Assembly: GCA_016764895.1 (NCBI GenBank)
Contig: JAESRA010000189.1
Span: 1-43,912 of the forward strand
Length of the DNA stretch: 43,912 nucleotides
Source of the DNA: Phycisphaerales bacterium
Lineage (GTDB): Bacteria > Planctomycetota > Phycisphaerae > Phycisphaerales > UBA1924
Direction of reading: 5' to 3'
The position numbers and the translations under genes were made by a program. The notes below the pieces were generated by a model that was not told the origin of the DNA, searched no databases, and worked only from the letters and a program-made list of their open reading frames with translations. Below are positions 1 through 10,298 of this stretch, piece by piece; positions within the stretch are counted from its first letter, which is position 1, and every line of letters starts with the position of its first letter.

Positions 1-1560
1 CTTCGATTCGACGACACCAACCCCGCTCAAGAAGAAGTCGAGTTCGTCGAGTCGATCAAGCATGATCTGCAGTGGCTTGGCACCAAGTGGGACGGCGAGG
101 TGTGCTTTGCATCGGATTACTTTGGGCAGATGTACGACTGGGCCGTGGAGTTGATCGAGAAAGGGTTGGCGTATGTTGACGAGTCCACGCCCGAGCAGAT
201 CCGCGAAATGCGTGGCAAGGTCGGACATGCGGGGACGGACTCTCCGTTCCGTGATCGTCCGGTGAGCGAGTCGGTTGATTTGTTTGCCAAGATGAAGGCC
301 GGGGAGATTGAAAATGGCAAGATGGTGCTCCGTGCTAAGATTGATATGGCGAGTACCAATCTCAACATGCGCGACCCGGTCATGTACCGTGTCGTCAACG
401 CCTCGCACCACCGCACCGGCGACCAATGGCACATTTATCCAATGTACGACTGGGCCCACGGCCTCGAAGATTCCATCGAAGGCGTGACCAACTCGCTCTG
501 CTCGCTGGAGTTCCAGGATCACCGCCCTTTGTACGATTGGTTCATTGACGCTATAAACAAAGGCCGATCGATCGACGACGCGATTCATCATCCGCAACAA
601 ACCGAGTTCTCGCGGCTCTCGATCAGCTACACCAACATGTCCAAGCGGTACATGCGGCAGCTCGTCGAAGAGCACCGTGTCGATGGTTGGGACGATCCGC
701 GCATGATTACGCTTGCCAGTTTCCGCCGCCGCGGGTACACGCCAGAATCCATCAAAGATTTCGTTGTTGGCGTTGGTGTCACCAAGTTCAACGCGATGAT
801 GGACATGGGCCGGCTCGAAAGCGCGTTGCGTGATGATCTCAACAAGCGTGCTCCAAGGCGCATGGCTGTGCTTGATCCGATCAAACTGGTCATTACCAAC
901 TGGGGCGATGGTGGCGATGAATCACGCATCGAACAGATGGACGCGATCAACAACCCCGAAGATGACGCCGCAGGCACGCGCCAGATTCCGATCGGTAAAG
1001 AACTCTGGATCGAGCGGGCTGATTTCATGATTGACCCACCCAAAAAATTCTTCCGTCTTGGGGTGGGCCGAGAGGTCCGGCTCCGCTGCGGCTACTGGGT
1101 CAAATGTCATGATTTCAAGCAGGACGCCGATGGCAACATCACCCAAGTCCACTGCACCTATGACCCAAACACCCGAGGCGGCAACAACCCCCCACCCGAC
1201 GAAGAAGGCAAAGTCCGCAAGGTCAAAGGCACCATCCACTGGGTCTATGCCCACGACTGCATTGACGCCGAGGTTCGGCTGTTTGATCGCTTGTACAAAA
1301 CAGAAAAACCCGGCAAAGAAACCGGCGACCACCTCGACGATCTCAACGAAGATTCTCTCGAAATCCGCACCGGCTGCAAACTCGAAAAAACATTCCAGTC
1401 CATCACCCCCGACGAGCCACAATGGGCCGATGGCGTCCGCCGATTCCAGTTTGAACGCACCGGCTATTTCTGCATCGACAAAGACTCCACCGATGCCAAG
1501 ATGGTCTTGAATCGAACCGCCACCCTCCGAGATTCATGGGCCAAGAAACACCATAAATAG
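1..1560 (+). CDS. glnS: Glutaminyl-tRNA synthetase, 5'-truncated by the window edge
   Basis: Class I aminoacyl-tRNA synthetase that charges tRNA-Gln with glutamine in the cytoplasm. The reading frame is open from base 1 and begins LRFDDTNPAQEEVEF, the conserved segment that follows the HIGH motif. By comparison with the E. coli enzyme, roughly the first 60 residues, including HIGH, lie outside the window. The KMSKS-type loop is present as TNMSKRYMRQL, followed by GWDDPRM and FRRRGYTPESI, which are family hallmarks of GlnRS rather than GluRS. The C-terminal anticodon-binding beta-barrels are intact, ending at TAG 1558-1560. The next gene starts 43 bases downstream on the same strand. The GTG at 100 is an internal codon, not the start. 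Confidence 0.97.
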   Translation, partial: LRFDDTNPAQEEVEFVESIKHDLQWLGTKWDGEVCFASDYFGQMYDWAVELIEKGLAYVDESTPEQIREMRGKVGHAGTDSPFRDRPVSESVDLFAKMKAGEIENGKMVLRAKIDMASTNLNMRDPVMYRVVNASHHRTGDQWHIYPMYDWAHGLEDSIEGVTNSLCSLEFQDHRPLYDWFIDAINKGRSIDDAIHHPQQTEFSRLSISYTNMSKRYMRQLVEEHRVDGWDDPRMITLASFRRRGYTPESIKDFVVGVGVTKFNAMMDMGRLESALRDDLNKRAPRRMAVLDPIKLVITNWGDGGDESRIEQMDAINNPEDDAAGTRQIPIGKELWIERADFMIDPPKKFFRLGVGREVRLRCGYWVKCHDFKQDADGNITQVHCTYDPNTRGGNNPPPDEEGKVRKVKGTIHWVYAHDCIDAEVRLFDRLYKTEKPGKETGDHLDDLNEDSLEIRTGCKLEKTFQSITPDEPQWADGVRRFQFERTGYFCIDKDSTDAKMVLNRTATLRDSWAKKHHK

Positions 1561-1603
1561 GCCAATCCAAAGCCGCCAACTCCTCGCCGACCTACCATCG
1601 CCC

Positions 1604-2527
1604 ATGAGTTTAATAGTCACAGGCACCATCGGAATCGACACCATAGAAACCCCAGACGGCCAGCGGCGCGAGGACCTCCTCGGCGGCTCGGCGGTCTACT
1701 TCTGCGCGGCGTCGTCTTTTTACACCAAACCCCGCCTCGTCGCCGCCGTCGGAGATGATTTTCCTGAGTCCTTCATGGACACACTCAAGTCATTCGAGGC
1801 CGTCGACCTAGCCGGGCTCGAAGTCCGCCAGGGTTCAAAGACCTTCCGCTGGGGCGGCAAGTACATGGAAGACATGGACCGCCGTGAAACACTCTTTACC
1901 GAACTGGGCATTCTCGAAGAAGCCCCGCCGACGGTTCCCGATGCGTTCAAAGATTCAAAGGTTCTGTTCCTGGCCAACTCCCACCCAATGGTCCAACTCG
2001 GCATGCTCGAACAACTCGGTGAACTGGAACTGTCCGTCGTCGACACGATGGACCTCTGGATCACCATCGCCAAGCCCGAACTGACCAACCTTCTGGGCAA
2101 GGTCAATGGCCTGGTCCTCAACTTCGACGAGGCCGAGCAATACACCGGACACCGCAATCCCGTCACCGCCGGAAGGCACCTCCTCGAACTGGGCCCAAGA
2201 TTCGTCGTTATCAAAAAAGGCGAACACGGCTGTATCCTTGTTCACAAGGACGGCATCTGCGCCCTGCCCGCGTACCCAACCGAACGGGTCGTTGACCCTA
2301 CAGGCGCAGGTGATACCTTCGCAGGCGGTCTGATGGGGCGACTCGCCGCCCGAGGCGGCCATGACCTGGGCTCCTTCGAGTCCGTTCGTGAAGCCCTCGC
2401 CCATGGCACCATCATCGCGTCATTCAATGTCGAGTCCTTCTCCCTCGAACGCATGCAAGCGATCACCCGCAAAGACATCCACGACCGATTCGATCACTAC
2501 GCCTCGATGATGCGCCTGGGCGAATAA
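1604..2527 (+). CDS. PfkB-family carbohydrate/nucleoside kinase
   Basis: A 307-residue kinase of the ribokinase/PfkB fold, which transfers phosphate from ATP to a sugar or nucleoside hydroxyl. The N-terminal GGSAVYFCAA segment matches the substrate-binding glycine motif, and VLNFDEAEQYTG (about 171-182) resembles the central conserved block. The C-terminal signature DPTGAGDTF (231-239) carries the anion-hole glycines and the catalytic base D237. The substrate cannot be told from sequence. Homologues of this type are often annotated as ribokinase-like or adenosine-kinase-like. The gene sits 43 bases after glnS and 3 bases before the methyltransferase, so the three are probably co-transcribed. 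Confidence 0.9.
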   Translation: MSLIVTGTIGIDTIETPDGQRREDLLGGSAVYFCAASSFYTKPRLVAAVGDDFPESFMDTLKSFEAVDLAGLEVRQGSKTFRWGGKYMEDMDRRETLFTELGILEEAPPTVPDAFKDSKVLFLANSHPMVQLGMLEQLGELELSVVDTMDLWITIAKPELTNLLGKVNGLVLNFDEAEQYTGHRNPVTAGRHLLELGPRFVVIKKGEHGCILVHKDGICALPAYPTERVVDPTGAGDTFAGGLMGRLAARGGHDLGSFESVREALAHGTIIASFNVESFSLERMQAITRKDIHDRFDHYASMMRLGE

Positions 2528-2530
2528 ACC

Positions 2531-3187
2531 ATGTCGCCCGACTCGTCATACCTCGATCCCTACCGCGACGCCGTCGCTGAAATGGGTGCCGGGTTTGAGG
2601 CCCAACTCTGGCTCTCAAAAGATGCCCAAGCCAAACGATTCAAAGTCATCGCCGATGCCATCAACCAGCACAGCACCATCGCCGATCTCGGCTGTGGCCA
2701 AGGCGATCTCCTGATCTACCTCCAACAACACAACCAACTCCCCAAACACTTCATCGGCATCGAAGGCGTCCAGGAAATGACCACCCACGCCCAGCAGCGT
2801 GTCGATGCACTCGGCATCAAAAACGCCGTCTTTCAAACCCACGATTTCGTCGCTGACACCAAACTTCCATCCCAACTCGTCAAAGATGCCGGGGTTGAGT
2901 GCTTCATTTTTTCAGGTTCACTCAATACGCTCAGCATGAATCAAGCCCAAGCAGTGCTGGCCCAGTTCTACAAAGCACTCGAAAAATCCGGGCGCGGAAC
3001 CCTGATTTTCAACTTCCTTTCCAATCGCCACGACAAGCAACGCACCCCAGCCCAGCACCCGGCCGTCCGGTTCGATCCAACCGAAATGCTCGACTGGGCA
3101 CTCAACCAAACCACGCGAACACAGCTTCGACACGAATACCTCGCCGGTCACGACGCAACCATCGTGATGCAAGTGCCAAACGATTAG
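2531..3187 (+). CDS. Class I SAM-dependent methyltransferase
   Basis: A 218-residue protein with a Rossmann-type methyltransferase core. Motif I is visible as ADLGCGQGDLL (about 51-61), followed by FIGIEGVQEM, where the acidic residue would bind the SAM ribose. The rest has the alternating strand/helix pattern of a small stand-alone methyltransferase. The acceptor is unknown. The ATG lies 3 bases after the kinase stop, which suggests translational coupling. Its TAG stop (3185-3187) overlaps the TAA stop of the convergent protease gene, so there is no room between them for a terminator. Confidence 0.85.
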   Translation: MSPDSSYLDPYRDAVAEMGAGFEAQLWLSKDAQAKRFKVIADAINQHSTIADLGCGQGDLLIYLQQHNQLPKHFIGIEGVQEMTTHAQQRVDALGIKNAVFQTHDFVADTKLPSQLVKDAGVECFIFSGSLNTLSMNQAQAVLAQFYKALEKSGRGTLIFNFLSNRHDKQRTPAQHPAVRFDPTEMLDWALNQTTRTQLRHEYLAGHDATIVMQVPND

Positions 3188-4668
3188 TTCTCCCAAATTT
3201 TCAAGAACCGGTCTGATCCCTGACGACGAATCGAGTTGTCCTCGAGCACCTCTTCGGTCGATTCGAGCAACTCCTCAGCATTGAAAATCAAAGACTCCTG
3301 GCTCCGATCAAAGAACTCAAACATGAATGATTCTTCTTCGTTGTCACGCAGCACTTCAACCAAGTGTGACACCGAGTCAATGTCAATCCCATTGACCGAC
3401 TTGAGCGTCGGATTCCCAAAGACCTCATAGCCCTTGGTGATCGCATGAGGCAAGAAAGTCGCCGCCAATACAACATACTCCTGCCCAGGCATCTTCCGTT
3501 CTTCGTTGATATGAAGCCCCACCGGCGAGCCATCAATGATCCCGTACCCAAGATACAAGTTCATAAAATGCTCCCGACGAACCGGCGTAAAAATCATCGG
3601 GCCCACAATAAAGTACTCAGGATAGTTATTGCCAATAAACGGTACCAGTTCATCGCGGTCGTTGCTCACCGAAAGTTCAATCTCGATTGACTTCCCATCA
3701 CGGATCACCGTCACAGGCACATTCCCATCAACAGCAAGCTCACGAATAAAGTACCGCCAGTGCAAACGCAAATCATCGTCCCGTGTCACCATGCCCGCGT
3801 TGTCGATGTCGTGTTGCCCGATCATGTCGAGCAAGTCCCACTCTTGAAGCAAGAGTTTTGAATCTTCGCTAGGCCGAGTGTAGACAATGCCGGTTTGATC
3901 CTTGCTCAGTCCGAGATACGCACGCAGCGCGTCGTTCTCGCAGGTCTGGAACCGGGCTCCGTGCAGTTCTGGTGGGCCGTTGTATTGGCCGTCCTCGATG
4001 TCACTAAGAAACAGGTGTACCTCGGAGGCGGGGATCACATATCCAATATTCTCGGCGTATTCAATACCGCTAAACACCACCCCGCAGACCTTATCGTCGA
4101 AGATTACAGGTCCTCCGGAGTTTCCGCGATTGAGTGCTGCGTCGACCTGAATCCGCAACCCGCGTGCTTCCATGTTGTATTCGGTGTACTCGATCCGCGA
4201 GACCACGCCCTCGGTGATCGAGACTTGCTCGCCGCCCATCGGGTAGCCGATCGCCTGAACAGTCGATCCGATCGTCGGGAGCGTGTCGCTGAGTTCAAGC
4301 ACTGGATGGTTCGCGTGGAACTCCTCGCGTTCGGTGACTTTCTTGATCTGGATCAGCGCAAGGTCCATTTCCTGCGAGATCCCGATGACCTCTGCACGAA
4401 GTTTGTCCGCGCTGTTCGGCGGCTGGATATAAATCCGCGTCGCCTGCTCAACGACATGGGCATTGGTGATAAACCGATCGCCCTCGATGACAAACCCGGT
4501 CCCGGAGAGTTCCTGCGGTGCCTGCTTGGTCCAAGGCCGAGCAAAGTCTGGACCCCGGTAAGTCGCAAAAATCTTGACCACCGAATCCCGAATCTCAGCA
4601 GTGTCCTGACTCGCCTGCCCGCTCAAAGTCATCACACAAATCAGCCCAATCATCATCCATACGCGCAT
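3184..4668 (-). CDS. Secreted Deg/HtrA-type serine protease with C-terminal PDZ-like regions
   Basis: A 494-residue trypsin-fold protease, probably periplasmic. I chose the ATG at 4668 because GAGGAG lies just upstream and the protein then starts MRVWMMIGLICVMTLSGQA, a signal peptide. Upstream in-frame codons lack this logic. The catalytic triad is visible as H71 (TNAHVV), D102 (MDLALI) and S184 (RGNSGGP). The C-terminal half (about 225-490) resembles the extended PDZ region of the plant-type Deg2/Deg9 branch more than the two neat PDZ domains of E. coli DegP. Proteins of this family degrade or refold damaged envelope proteins. Its stop overlaps that of the convergent methyltransferase gene by two bases. 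Confidence 0.9.
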   Translation of the reverse strand: MRVWMMIGLICVMTLSGQASQDTAEIRDSVVKIFATYRGPDFARPWTKQAPQELSGTGFVIEGDRFITNAHVVEQATRIYIQPPNSADKLRAEVIGISQEMDLALIQIKKVTEREEFHANHPVLELSDTLPTIGSTVQAIGYPMGGEQVSITEGVVSRIEYTEYNMEARGLRIQVDAALNRGNSGGPVIFDDKVCGVVFSGIEYAENIGYVIPASEVHLFLSDIEDGQYNGPPELHGARFQTCENDALRAYLGLSKDQTGIVYTRPSEDSKLLLQEWDLLDMIGQHDIDNAGMVTRDDDLRLHWRYFIRELAVDGNVPVTVIRDGKSIEIELSVSNDRDELVPFIGNNYPEYFIVGPMIFTPVRREHFMNLYLGYGIIDGSPVGLHINEERKMPGQEYVVLAATFLPHAITKGYEVFGNPTLKSVNGIDIDSVSHLVEVLRDNEEESFMFEFFDRSQESLIFNAEELLESTEEVLEDNSIRRQGSDRFLKIWEN

Positions 4669-4783
4669 AGTCGTCTCCTCAAGCACGCCCGACAATGAAC
4701 GGCTCAACCATCATAGATCACCTATTCAACGCATGCTTAGTGGCAACATTTGGCCCAAATACACGACCATTTCAAAACAGTTC

Positions 4784-4822
4784 AAAAAAAACACCGGCGA
4801 CCCACACGAAGAGTCGCCGGTG
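4784..4822 (-). terminator. Rho-independent terminator after the peroxidase gene
   Basis: Perfect 10-bp inverted repeat CACCGGCGAC/GTCGCCGGTG (4792-4801 and 4813-4822) around an 11-base loop. On the minus strand it is followed by eight consecutive T (4784-4791). It starts 44 bases past the stop of the cytochrome c peroxidase gene and therefore ends that transcript before the protease gene. This is the clearest intrinsic terminator in the window. Confidence 0.92.
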
Positions 4823-4865
4823 CATATATGAACTACGCCCTCTCCAGAGCGGCGCAGAGCAGACA

Positions 4866-6416
4866 TCAGTCGAACATCGGAAGCCCAGAAGGAACCGACT
4901 GAGGAATCTGATCACGAAGATCAATCGATGATGGATCCGTCAAAGCGTTGAGGAAATCCATCAAGTTGTTGAACTCATCATCAGTGAGATAAGTCGCGCC
5001 AAGTTCACTGGCTTCAAGAATCCCATGAAGTCTGGCTTTGTCGTTCATGACCATCATGTCTTGCTTGGCAAAATCATCGCGGTATGGCAAAATGACCTGA
5101 CTCTGATCATAGTTGAACAACGAGTAGGCGGGATTCAAGTGATGCCGAACCATCGCCTCAAGCGTACCAAACGCACCATTGTGACCCCAAGGCCCAGTCA
5201 ACGCAACATTGCGAAGCGAAGGCACACGGAACTTAAAGTTGTCCGCAGGGTTCCCAGTCTCAGCACCAAGTCCAAGATCATCATACCCATCGGTGTATCC
5301 AGGTTGATTGTGACCCTTACCCGGCCCAATCTGAGGCATACCAATAGAAGCAAAGCTTTGGTTCGTCTGGAACGGCCCAGAGTGACAACTCACACAACTC
5401 GCTTGGCCATAGAACAAAACCATACCCTGAATGGCACCCATCGACATCGCTCCACTGTCCCCACGCAAGAAACGATCAAATGGCGAATTGTCCGAACGAC
5501 CAATAAAGAACTCGTATTCAGCAATCGCATTGGCAATGTGGGCGTAGGTAATATCCGAAGCACCAGAAACATCTGGATACACCTTGGTAAAGAGGTCTAC
5601 ATAGCCTGGAATTGAAGCAACCCGCGTCGCCAGCAACGACCACAGCAAAGGTAAATCACCCGCTGCAGCAGCATCGGCGATTTCATTTTCGCCCGCCTGA
5701 CCAGCCATCTCAGTCCCAGAAGTCACCGGGAAACACGCCTGTGCAGCCACGGCTGAATCCAACCCCTCAATCAAATCCATCCCAGCAGGAGTCGAAAACC
5801 CCTTCGGGTGATTCGGATCAGCAGCAATCCGACCATCATGCATCATCACAGTAAACTCATGAGCACCAAGGTTGAACACATGCGGAGCATTCCGAGGCAC
5901 ACGCTCGACAACCGCATCAATCCCAAATCCCGTATCACGGAATGGACCAACACCATTGCCGCCTTCCCCAATAGGAAGCGACAAACCATCACTCGTGTCG
6001 GTCACCAAAGTGTGGCAAGTCGAGCAAGAAATATTCATATTGCCCGACAAAATCTTATCGTGAAACAACAGCTTCCCAAGCTCGGCCTGACCCTCATCAA
6101 TGGGATGGTAATCCGCATCCGTTGGTGCATCAGGCAACCACGCAGCATTGGATTGATCGCTTTGCTCAAGCGAACGAATCAACTGACGCACGACATCCAC
6201 CTTGGTCGTCGAAGAAGCCGCTGTTGGGGCGACTTTTGATTGAACTGTTGATTTGACCGCTGGTTGAACCACAGGCGCCTGCTTGGCACCCTTGGCACCC
6301 TTGGCTTTGGGCGCACCCTGAGCAACTCCCGCTGAGACCATCAAAGACACGCAGGCCAATGATCCAATACACAACCCTGAGAGCCCGCGACGGGCTCCTC
6401 GTTTCTTCATATTCAT
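4866..6416 (-). CDS. Di-haem cytochrome c peroxidase (MauG/CcpA family), secreted
   Basis: A 516-residue periplasmic enzyme of the bacterial di-haem peroxidase family, which reduces hydrogen peroxide with electrons from small cytochromes; some members oxidise other substrates. Two covalent haem sites are visible: C131-S-T-C134-H135 and C341-V-S-C344-H345. The C-terminal block around residues 396-426, with RVPSLRNVALTGPWGHNG, is typical of the family. The ATG at 6416 has GAGAGGG seven bases upstream. It yields a basic N-terminus and a signal peptide ending near AQGA. An Ala/Lys/Pro/Val-rich linker (about 35-75) then precedes the first haem domain. The gene is probably monocistronic because a strong terminator follows. 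Confidence 0.93.
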   Translation of the reverse strand: MNMKKRGARRGLSGLCIGSLACVSLMVSAGVAQGAPKAKGAKGAKQAPVVQPAVKSTVQSKVAPTAASSTTKVDVVRQLIRSLEQSDQSNAAWLPDAPTDADYHPIDEGQAELGKLLFHDKILSGNMNISCSTCHTLVTDTSDGLSLPIGEGGNGVGPFRDTGFGIDAVVERVPRNAPHVFNLGAHEFTVMMHDGRIAADPNHPKGFSTPAGMDLIEGLDSAVAAQACFPVTSGTEMAGQAGENEIADAAAAGDLPLLWSLLATRVASIPGYVDLFTKVYPDVSGASDITYAHIANAIAEYEFFIGRSDNSPFDRFLRGDSGAMSMGAIQGMVLFYGQASCVSCHSGPFQTNQSFASIGMPQIGPGKGHNQPGYTDGYDDLGLGAETGNPADNFKFRVPSLRNVALTGPWGHNGAFGTLEAMVRHHLNPAYSLFNYDQSQVILPYRDDFAKQDMMVMNDKARLHGILEASELGATYLTDDEFNNLMDFLNALTDPSSIDLRDQIPQSVPSGLPMFD

Positions 6417-6576
6417 TTCAATACCCTCTCGAAAAATCCGACGCAACCGGCTTGGCCAAAACTGCATGGCCTCGTGGCGAACAAATCCGGTTGCTACACC
6501 CAAGAACCTATCAGATCAGTACCTAGGCGTAAAGTGTAAAATATGCAAATTTAAGTAAATTCCATAGGTGTCAGGA

Positions 6577-9500
6577 TCAATGGGCGTTTGGAGCCGAATT
6601 CCGCATGGTTGTGTCCGAAAAAATACGACTCGTTCCATCAATTTCACCCAAATCCTGCAACGCATGAACCCCCCAAACTCCTGCACGCAACGCCTCGATG
6701 GCATGAATCGCCTGCCCCGCAGCCGTCGCCGTGGTAATCATCGGAATCCCAAGCCGCACCGCCGTCGCTCGAATACTCCCCTCATCAGTCTGCCATCCCG
6801 TCCGCGTCGGCGTGTTGATCACCAACTGAATATGCCCATTTTGCATCAAGTCCATCACATTGGGACGAGCCCCCGCCTGAATTTTCTGCAATACCTTGGG
6901 CTGCAATCCATGGCGTGATAACTCATCAGCCGTCCCCTGCGTGGTAAACACCTTGAACCCCATCGCCATCAATGATCGAACAACCGGGATCATCGCCGCT
7001 TTATCTTCCTGCCGAACCGACACAAATACTCCGCCGTCCTTAGGCAGCGATACTCCCGCCGATTCCATCGCTTTGAGATACGCCATAGGCAGCGAAACAT
7101 CGACCCCCATCACTTCGCCGGTCGATCGCATCTCAGGCCCAAGCACAAAATCCACCCCAGGAAATTTCTTAAACGGAAACACCGGAGCCTTGACAGCAAA
7201 GAACCCCGCATCAGGAATCTCTCTTGTCCTTTGATCTTTGAGCGAAACCCCCATCATCGCCTTGGCCGCCACCGATGCCCACGCCACACCCTTGGCCTTG
7301 CCCGCATAAGGCACCGTCCGTGATGCACGCGGATTCACTTCAATGATGTACACCGTGTCATCCTTGACGGCCATCTGCACATTCATCAGCCCGCAAACCT
7401 TGAGTTCCTTAGCCAGTATCCGGGCGATCCGTTTGACTTCAATCAGCACCGAACCCCGAACCGTCGTCGTCGGAATCATGCAGGTCGAATCCCCAGAGTG
7501 AACCCCCGCATGTTCAATATGCTCCATCACCGCCGCGATGTAGGCATGCCCGTCGTCGTCTGTAAAATCAGCAACGACATCAATATCCAGTTCAATCGCA
7601 TTATCCAAGAACTGATCAATCAGAATCGGAGCGTCATCCAAGCCCGAAACATCCACCGCCGTCAGCATGTAATGCCGCAACGCCTTCTCATCGGGACAAA
7701 TCTCCATTCCTCGCCCGCCCAGCACATAACTCGGCCGCACCAAAACCGGATACCCAATCCCCCCCGCAATATCCACGGCCGCATCAATCGACCGAGCAAT
7801 CCCCGACGCAGGCCGCTTGAGATCAAGCTTGGTCAACATCTGATCAAACCGATCCCGATCCTCCGCCCGATCAATCGCCTCAAGCGAAGTCCCCAACATC
7901 GGCACCCCCGCCAGATCAAGCCCATGAGCAAGATTCAAAGGCGTCTGCCCGCCATACTGCACTATCGTCCCGTGCAACGACGCCTCAAGTTTCTCCGTCA
8001 CATTCAATACATCCTCAAGCGTCAATGGCTCAAAGAACAACAAATCACTCGTGTCATAATCCGTACTCACCGTCTCCGGGTTCGAGTTGATCATCACCGC
8101 GTCGTAGCCCAGTTCCTGGGCCGCAAAGGCCGCATGGACACAGCAGTAATCAAACTCAATCCCCTGCCCGATCCGGTTGGGCCCGCCACCAAGGATAATA
8201 ATTTTCTTCTTCGGATCAATCTTGGCCGCCATCCGATCGCGCAACTCACACTGGGCCGGCACTTCAACCACCGATCCGTCTTCAAGCACCTTGCGTGACC
8301 CGGCTTGGTAGGTCGAGTAGTAGTAGGGCGTCAAGGCCTCAAACTCAGCGGCGCAAGTATCCACACATTTGAATACGGCCTCAACACCAAGGCCCTTCCG
8401 ATGCGCCCGCACATCTAGAATAGTCTCGGAGCTGATCTTGCCGAGATACAAGTACGCAAGCTGCGCATCAGAGTATCCCAGTTCCTTAGCCCGTTGCATC
8501 AACGCCCGATCAACCTGTTCCAGCGATTCAACCGCCATCAACTCATCTTCAAACTTGACAAGCTCCGCTAGCTGATACAGAAAGAACCGATCAAACCCAG
8601 TCAGGTCATTGATCCGATCAATCGTCCATCCCATCTTCATCGCATAGCGAACAAAGTACAGCCGCCCCTGCGAGGGCACCGACAACTTCCGCGTGAGTTT
8701 GTCTTCGTCAATCGGCCATTCGATTTCCGAGTTGCCGCTTTGTCTTTGAGCGTTTAGCCAATCGTCGTTCTTATCAAGCCCAAACCCAAACCGCTTGAGT
8801 TCCATCGACCGGATGACTTTTTGGAACGACTCTTTAAAGGTCCGCCCGATGGCCATCGCCTCGCCCACCGATTTCATCTGCGTCGTCAGTGTTTCATCCG
8901 CTTCTGGGAACTTCTCAAAGGTCCATCGTGGCATCTTGGTGACGACATAATCAATCGCAGGCTCAAAGCACGCGCTCGTCGTCCCGGTGATGTCGTTGCG
9001 GAGTTCATCAAGCGTGTACCCCACCGCCAGCTTGGTCGCGATCTTGGCGATTGGGAATCCGGTGGCCTTGGATGCAAGCGCAGAAGACCGCGACACCCGC
9101 GGATTCATCTCAATCACCACAAACTCAAACGGCGGCTCAGACCCATCTTCAGTAGGTTCAGGGTTTGGATTGATTGCGAACTGCACATTGGACCCCCCAG
9201 TCTCCACCCCAACGGCTCGCATAATCTTGAGCGAAGCGTCCCGCAGCACCTGGTATTCCTTATCCGTCAGTGTCAGGCACGGCGCAACGGTCACCGAATC
9301 ACCCGTATGCACCCCCATCGCATCAATATTTTCAATCCCACAGACCACGATACAGTTGTCCTTCTTATCGCGGACAACTTCGAGTTCATATTCCTTCCAC
9401 CCGATGAGCGATTTATCAACCTGAATTTGCCCGATCATCGAGGCCCCAAGCCCGCGCGTCACAAGTTCTTCAAGTTCAGCATAGTTGTACGCAATCCCTC

Positions 9501-10050
9501 CGCCCCAGCCCCCCAAAGTGAAGGCCGGGCGAATAATCGCAGGGAGACCAATCTCATCGACAAATGTGATCGCCTCAGCAAGCGTCTCGACCGTCACCGA
9601 TTCAGGCGTCGGCAATCCAATTTCCGCACAAATGTCATTAAACACCTGCCGATCCTCAGCCCGATGAATAATCGCCCGATCCGCCCCGATCATTTCGATT
9701 CCAAACTCTTCAAAGATTCCCAAATCGCTCATCTCACACGCACAGTTCAGGGCTGTCTGCCCTCCAAGCGTCGGCAACACCGCATCAATCGGGAATCCCA
9801 GTTCGATTTCCTTCTCGATAATTTTCCGAACAGACTCCGGCGTGATCGGCTCAATATAGGTCCGATCCGCAAATGCCGGGTCCGTCATGATCGTTGCGGG
9901 ATTGGAGTTGACCAGTACAACCCGGAACCCCTCGTCCCTGAGCGATTTACACGCCTGGGTGCCCGAATAATCAAACTCGCACCCTTGTCCGATGACAATT
10001 GGGCCAGATCCGATCAGAAGAATGGTATTGAGATCATCGCGTCTGGGCAT
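6577..10050 (-). CDS. carB: Carbamoyl-phosphate synthase large subunit
   Basis: A 1157-residue cytoplasmic enzyme that makes carbamoyl phosphate from bicarbonate, ATP and ammonia, feeding pyrimidine and arginine synthesis. It shows the expected internal duplication. The first ATP-grasp half begins [21 protein letters not shown] and the second begins [23 protein letters not shown]-terminal MGS-like allosteric domain (roughly 1010-1140) contains [13 protein letters not shown]. It is somewhat longer than the E. coli protein of about 1073 residues, partly through insertions such as the acidic stretch in the first half. The ATG at 10050 has AGGA upstream. The small subunit carA is not in the window. 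The gene diverges from glmS. Confidence 0.97.
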   Translation of the reverse strand: MPRRDDLNTILLIGSGPIVIGQGCEFDYSGTQACKSLRDEGFRVVLVNSNPATIMTDPAFADRTYIEPITPESVRKIIEKEIELGFPIDAVLPTLGGQTALNCACEMSDLGIFEEFGIEMIGADRAIIHRAEDRQVFNDICAEIGLPTPESVTVETLAEAITFVDEIGLPAIIRPAFTLGGWGGGIAYNYAELEELVTRGLGASMIGQIQVDKSLIGWKEYELEVVRDKKDNCIVVCGIENIDAMGVHTGDSVTVAPCLTLTDKEYQVLRDASLKIMRAVGVETGGSNVQFAINPNPEPTEDGSEPPFEFVVIEMNPRVSRSSALASKATGFPIAKIATKLAVGYTLDELRNDITGTTSACFEPAIDYVVTKMPRWTFEKFPEADETLTTQMKSVGEAMAIGRTFKESFQKVIRSMELKRFGFGLDKNDDWLNAQRQSGNSEIEWPIDEDKLTRKLSVPSQGRLYFVRYAMKMGWTIDRINDLTGFDRFFLYQLAELVKFEDELMAVESLEQVDRALMQRAKELGYSDAQLAYLYLGKISSETILDVRAHRKGLGVEAVFKCVDTCAAEFEALTPYYYSTYQAGSRKVLEDGSVVEVPAQCELRDRMAAKIDPKKKIIILGGGPNRIGQGIEFDYCCVHAAFAAQELGYDAVMINSNPETVSTDYDTSDLLFFEPLTLEDVLNVTEKLEASLHGTIVQYGGQTPLNLAHGLDLAGVPMLGTSLEAIDRAEDRDRFDQMLTKLDLKRPASGIARSIDAAVDIAGGIGYPVLVRPSYVLGGRGMEICPDEKALRHYMLTAVDVSGLDDAPILIDQFLDNAIELDIDVVADFTDDDGHAYIAAVMEHIEHAGVHSGDSTCMIPTTTVRGSVLIEVKRIARILAKELKVCGLMNVQMAVKDDTVYIIEVNPRASRTVPYAGKAKGVAWASVAAKAMMGVSLKDQRTREIPDAGFFAVKAPVFPFKKFPGVDFVLGPEMRSTGEVMGVDVSLPMAYLKAMESAGVSLPKDGGVFVSVRQEDKAAMIPVVRSLMAMGFKVFTTQGTADELSRHGLQPKVLQKIQAGARPNVMDLMQNGHIQLVINTPTRTGWQTDEGSIRATAVRLGIPMITTATAAGQAIHAIEALRAGVWGVHALQDLGEIDGTSRIFSDTTMRNSAPNAH

Positions 10051-10298
10051 TCAGTGGATTCCTGTGGGAAAAAGGTCCGAAAATGTCGTTGTTGTCGCGC
10101 AAACTGGACAAGTCTAGCCCTCCCATTGTCCCAAGATCGCTTCAATCCATAACGATCATCCGCGTCCGAATTGCTGAACTCTGGGCTTCTTGGCTCGTAC
10201 CATACCCAACCGCTTCGAATCTGGACGATGTGCCTATGTCCGTACATTGTTTGTGCATTGTCTGTGCATCAATCGAGGCCTCTACTGGAGAACCGCAT
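10051..10298. promoter_or_regulatory. Divergent carB/glmS intergenic region
   Basis: A 248-base region holding the start signals of both flanking genes. An 11-bp tandem pair, ATTGTTTGTGC and ATTGTCTGTGC (10246-10267), differs at one base and lies about 30 bases before the glmS start. On the carB side, CTAGACTTG (minus strand of 10110-10118) recurs at a similar distance before secG. I cannot assign firm -35/-10 boxes. No glmS ribozyme was recognised. Confidence 0.4.

Noticed and set aside
922-1422. 166-codon minus-strand frame opposite glnS
   Set aside because: Gly/Val/Phe/Asp-rich shadow with no motif, within conserved glnS coding sequence.
4866-6416. Search for a PEP-CTERM sorting tail on exported proteins
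   Set aside because: The peroxidase, protease, PDZ protein and other exported proteins end in polar sequences without a terminal hydrophobic helix and basic end.
8821-10152. 443-codon open frame on the plus strand opposite carB
   Set aside because: It lies antisense to a certain gene, is rich in Arg, His, Pro and Asn as expected for a shadow frame, and shows no domain.
10051-10298. Possible glmS ribozyme or riboswitch upstream of glmS
   Set aside because: No recognisable conserved core or pseudoknot pattern was seen, and the class is mainly known from Firmicutes.
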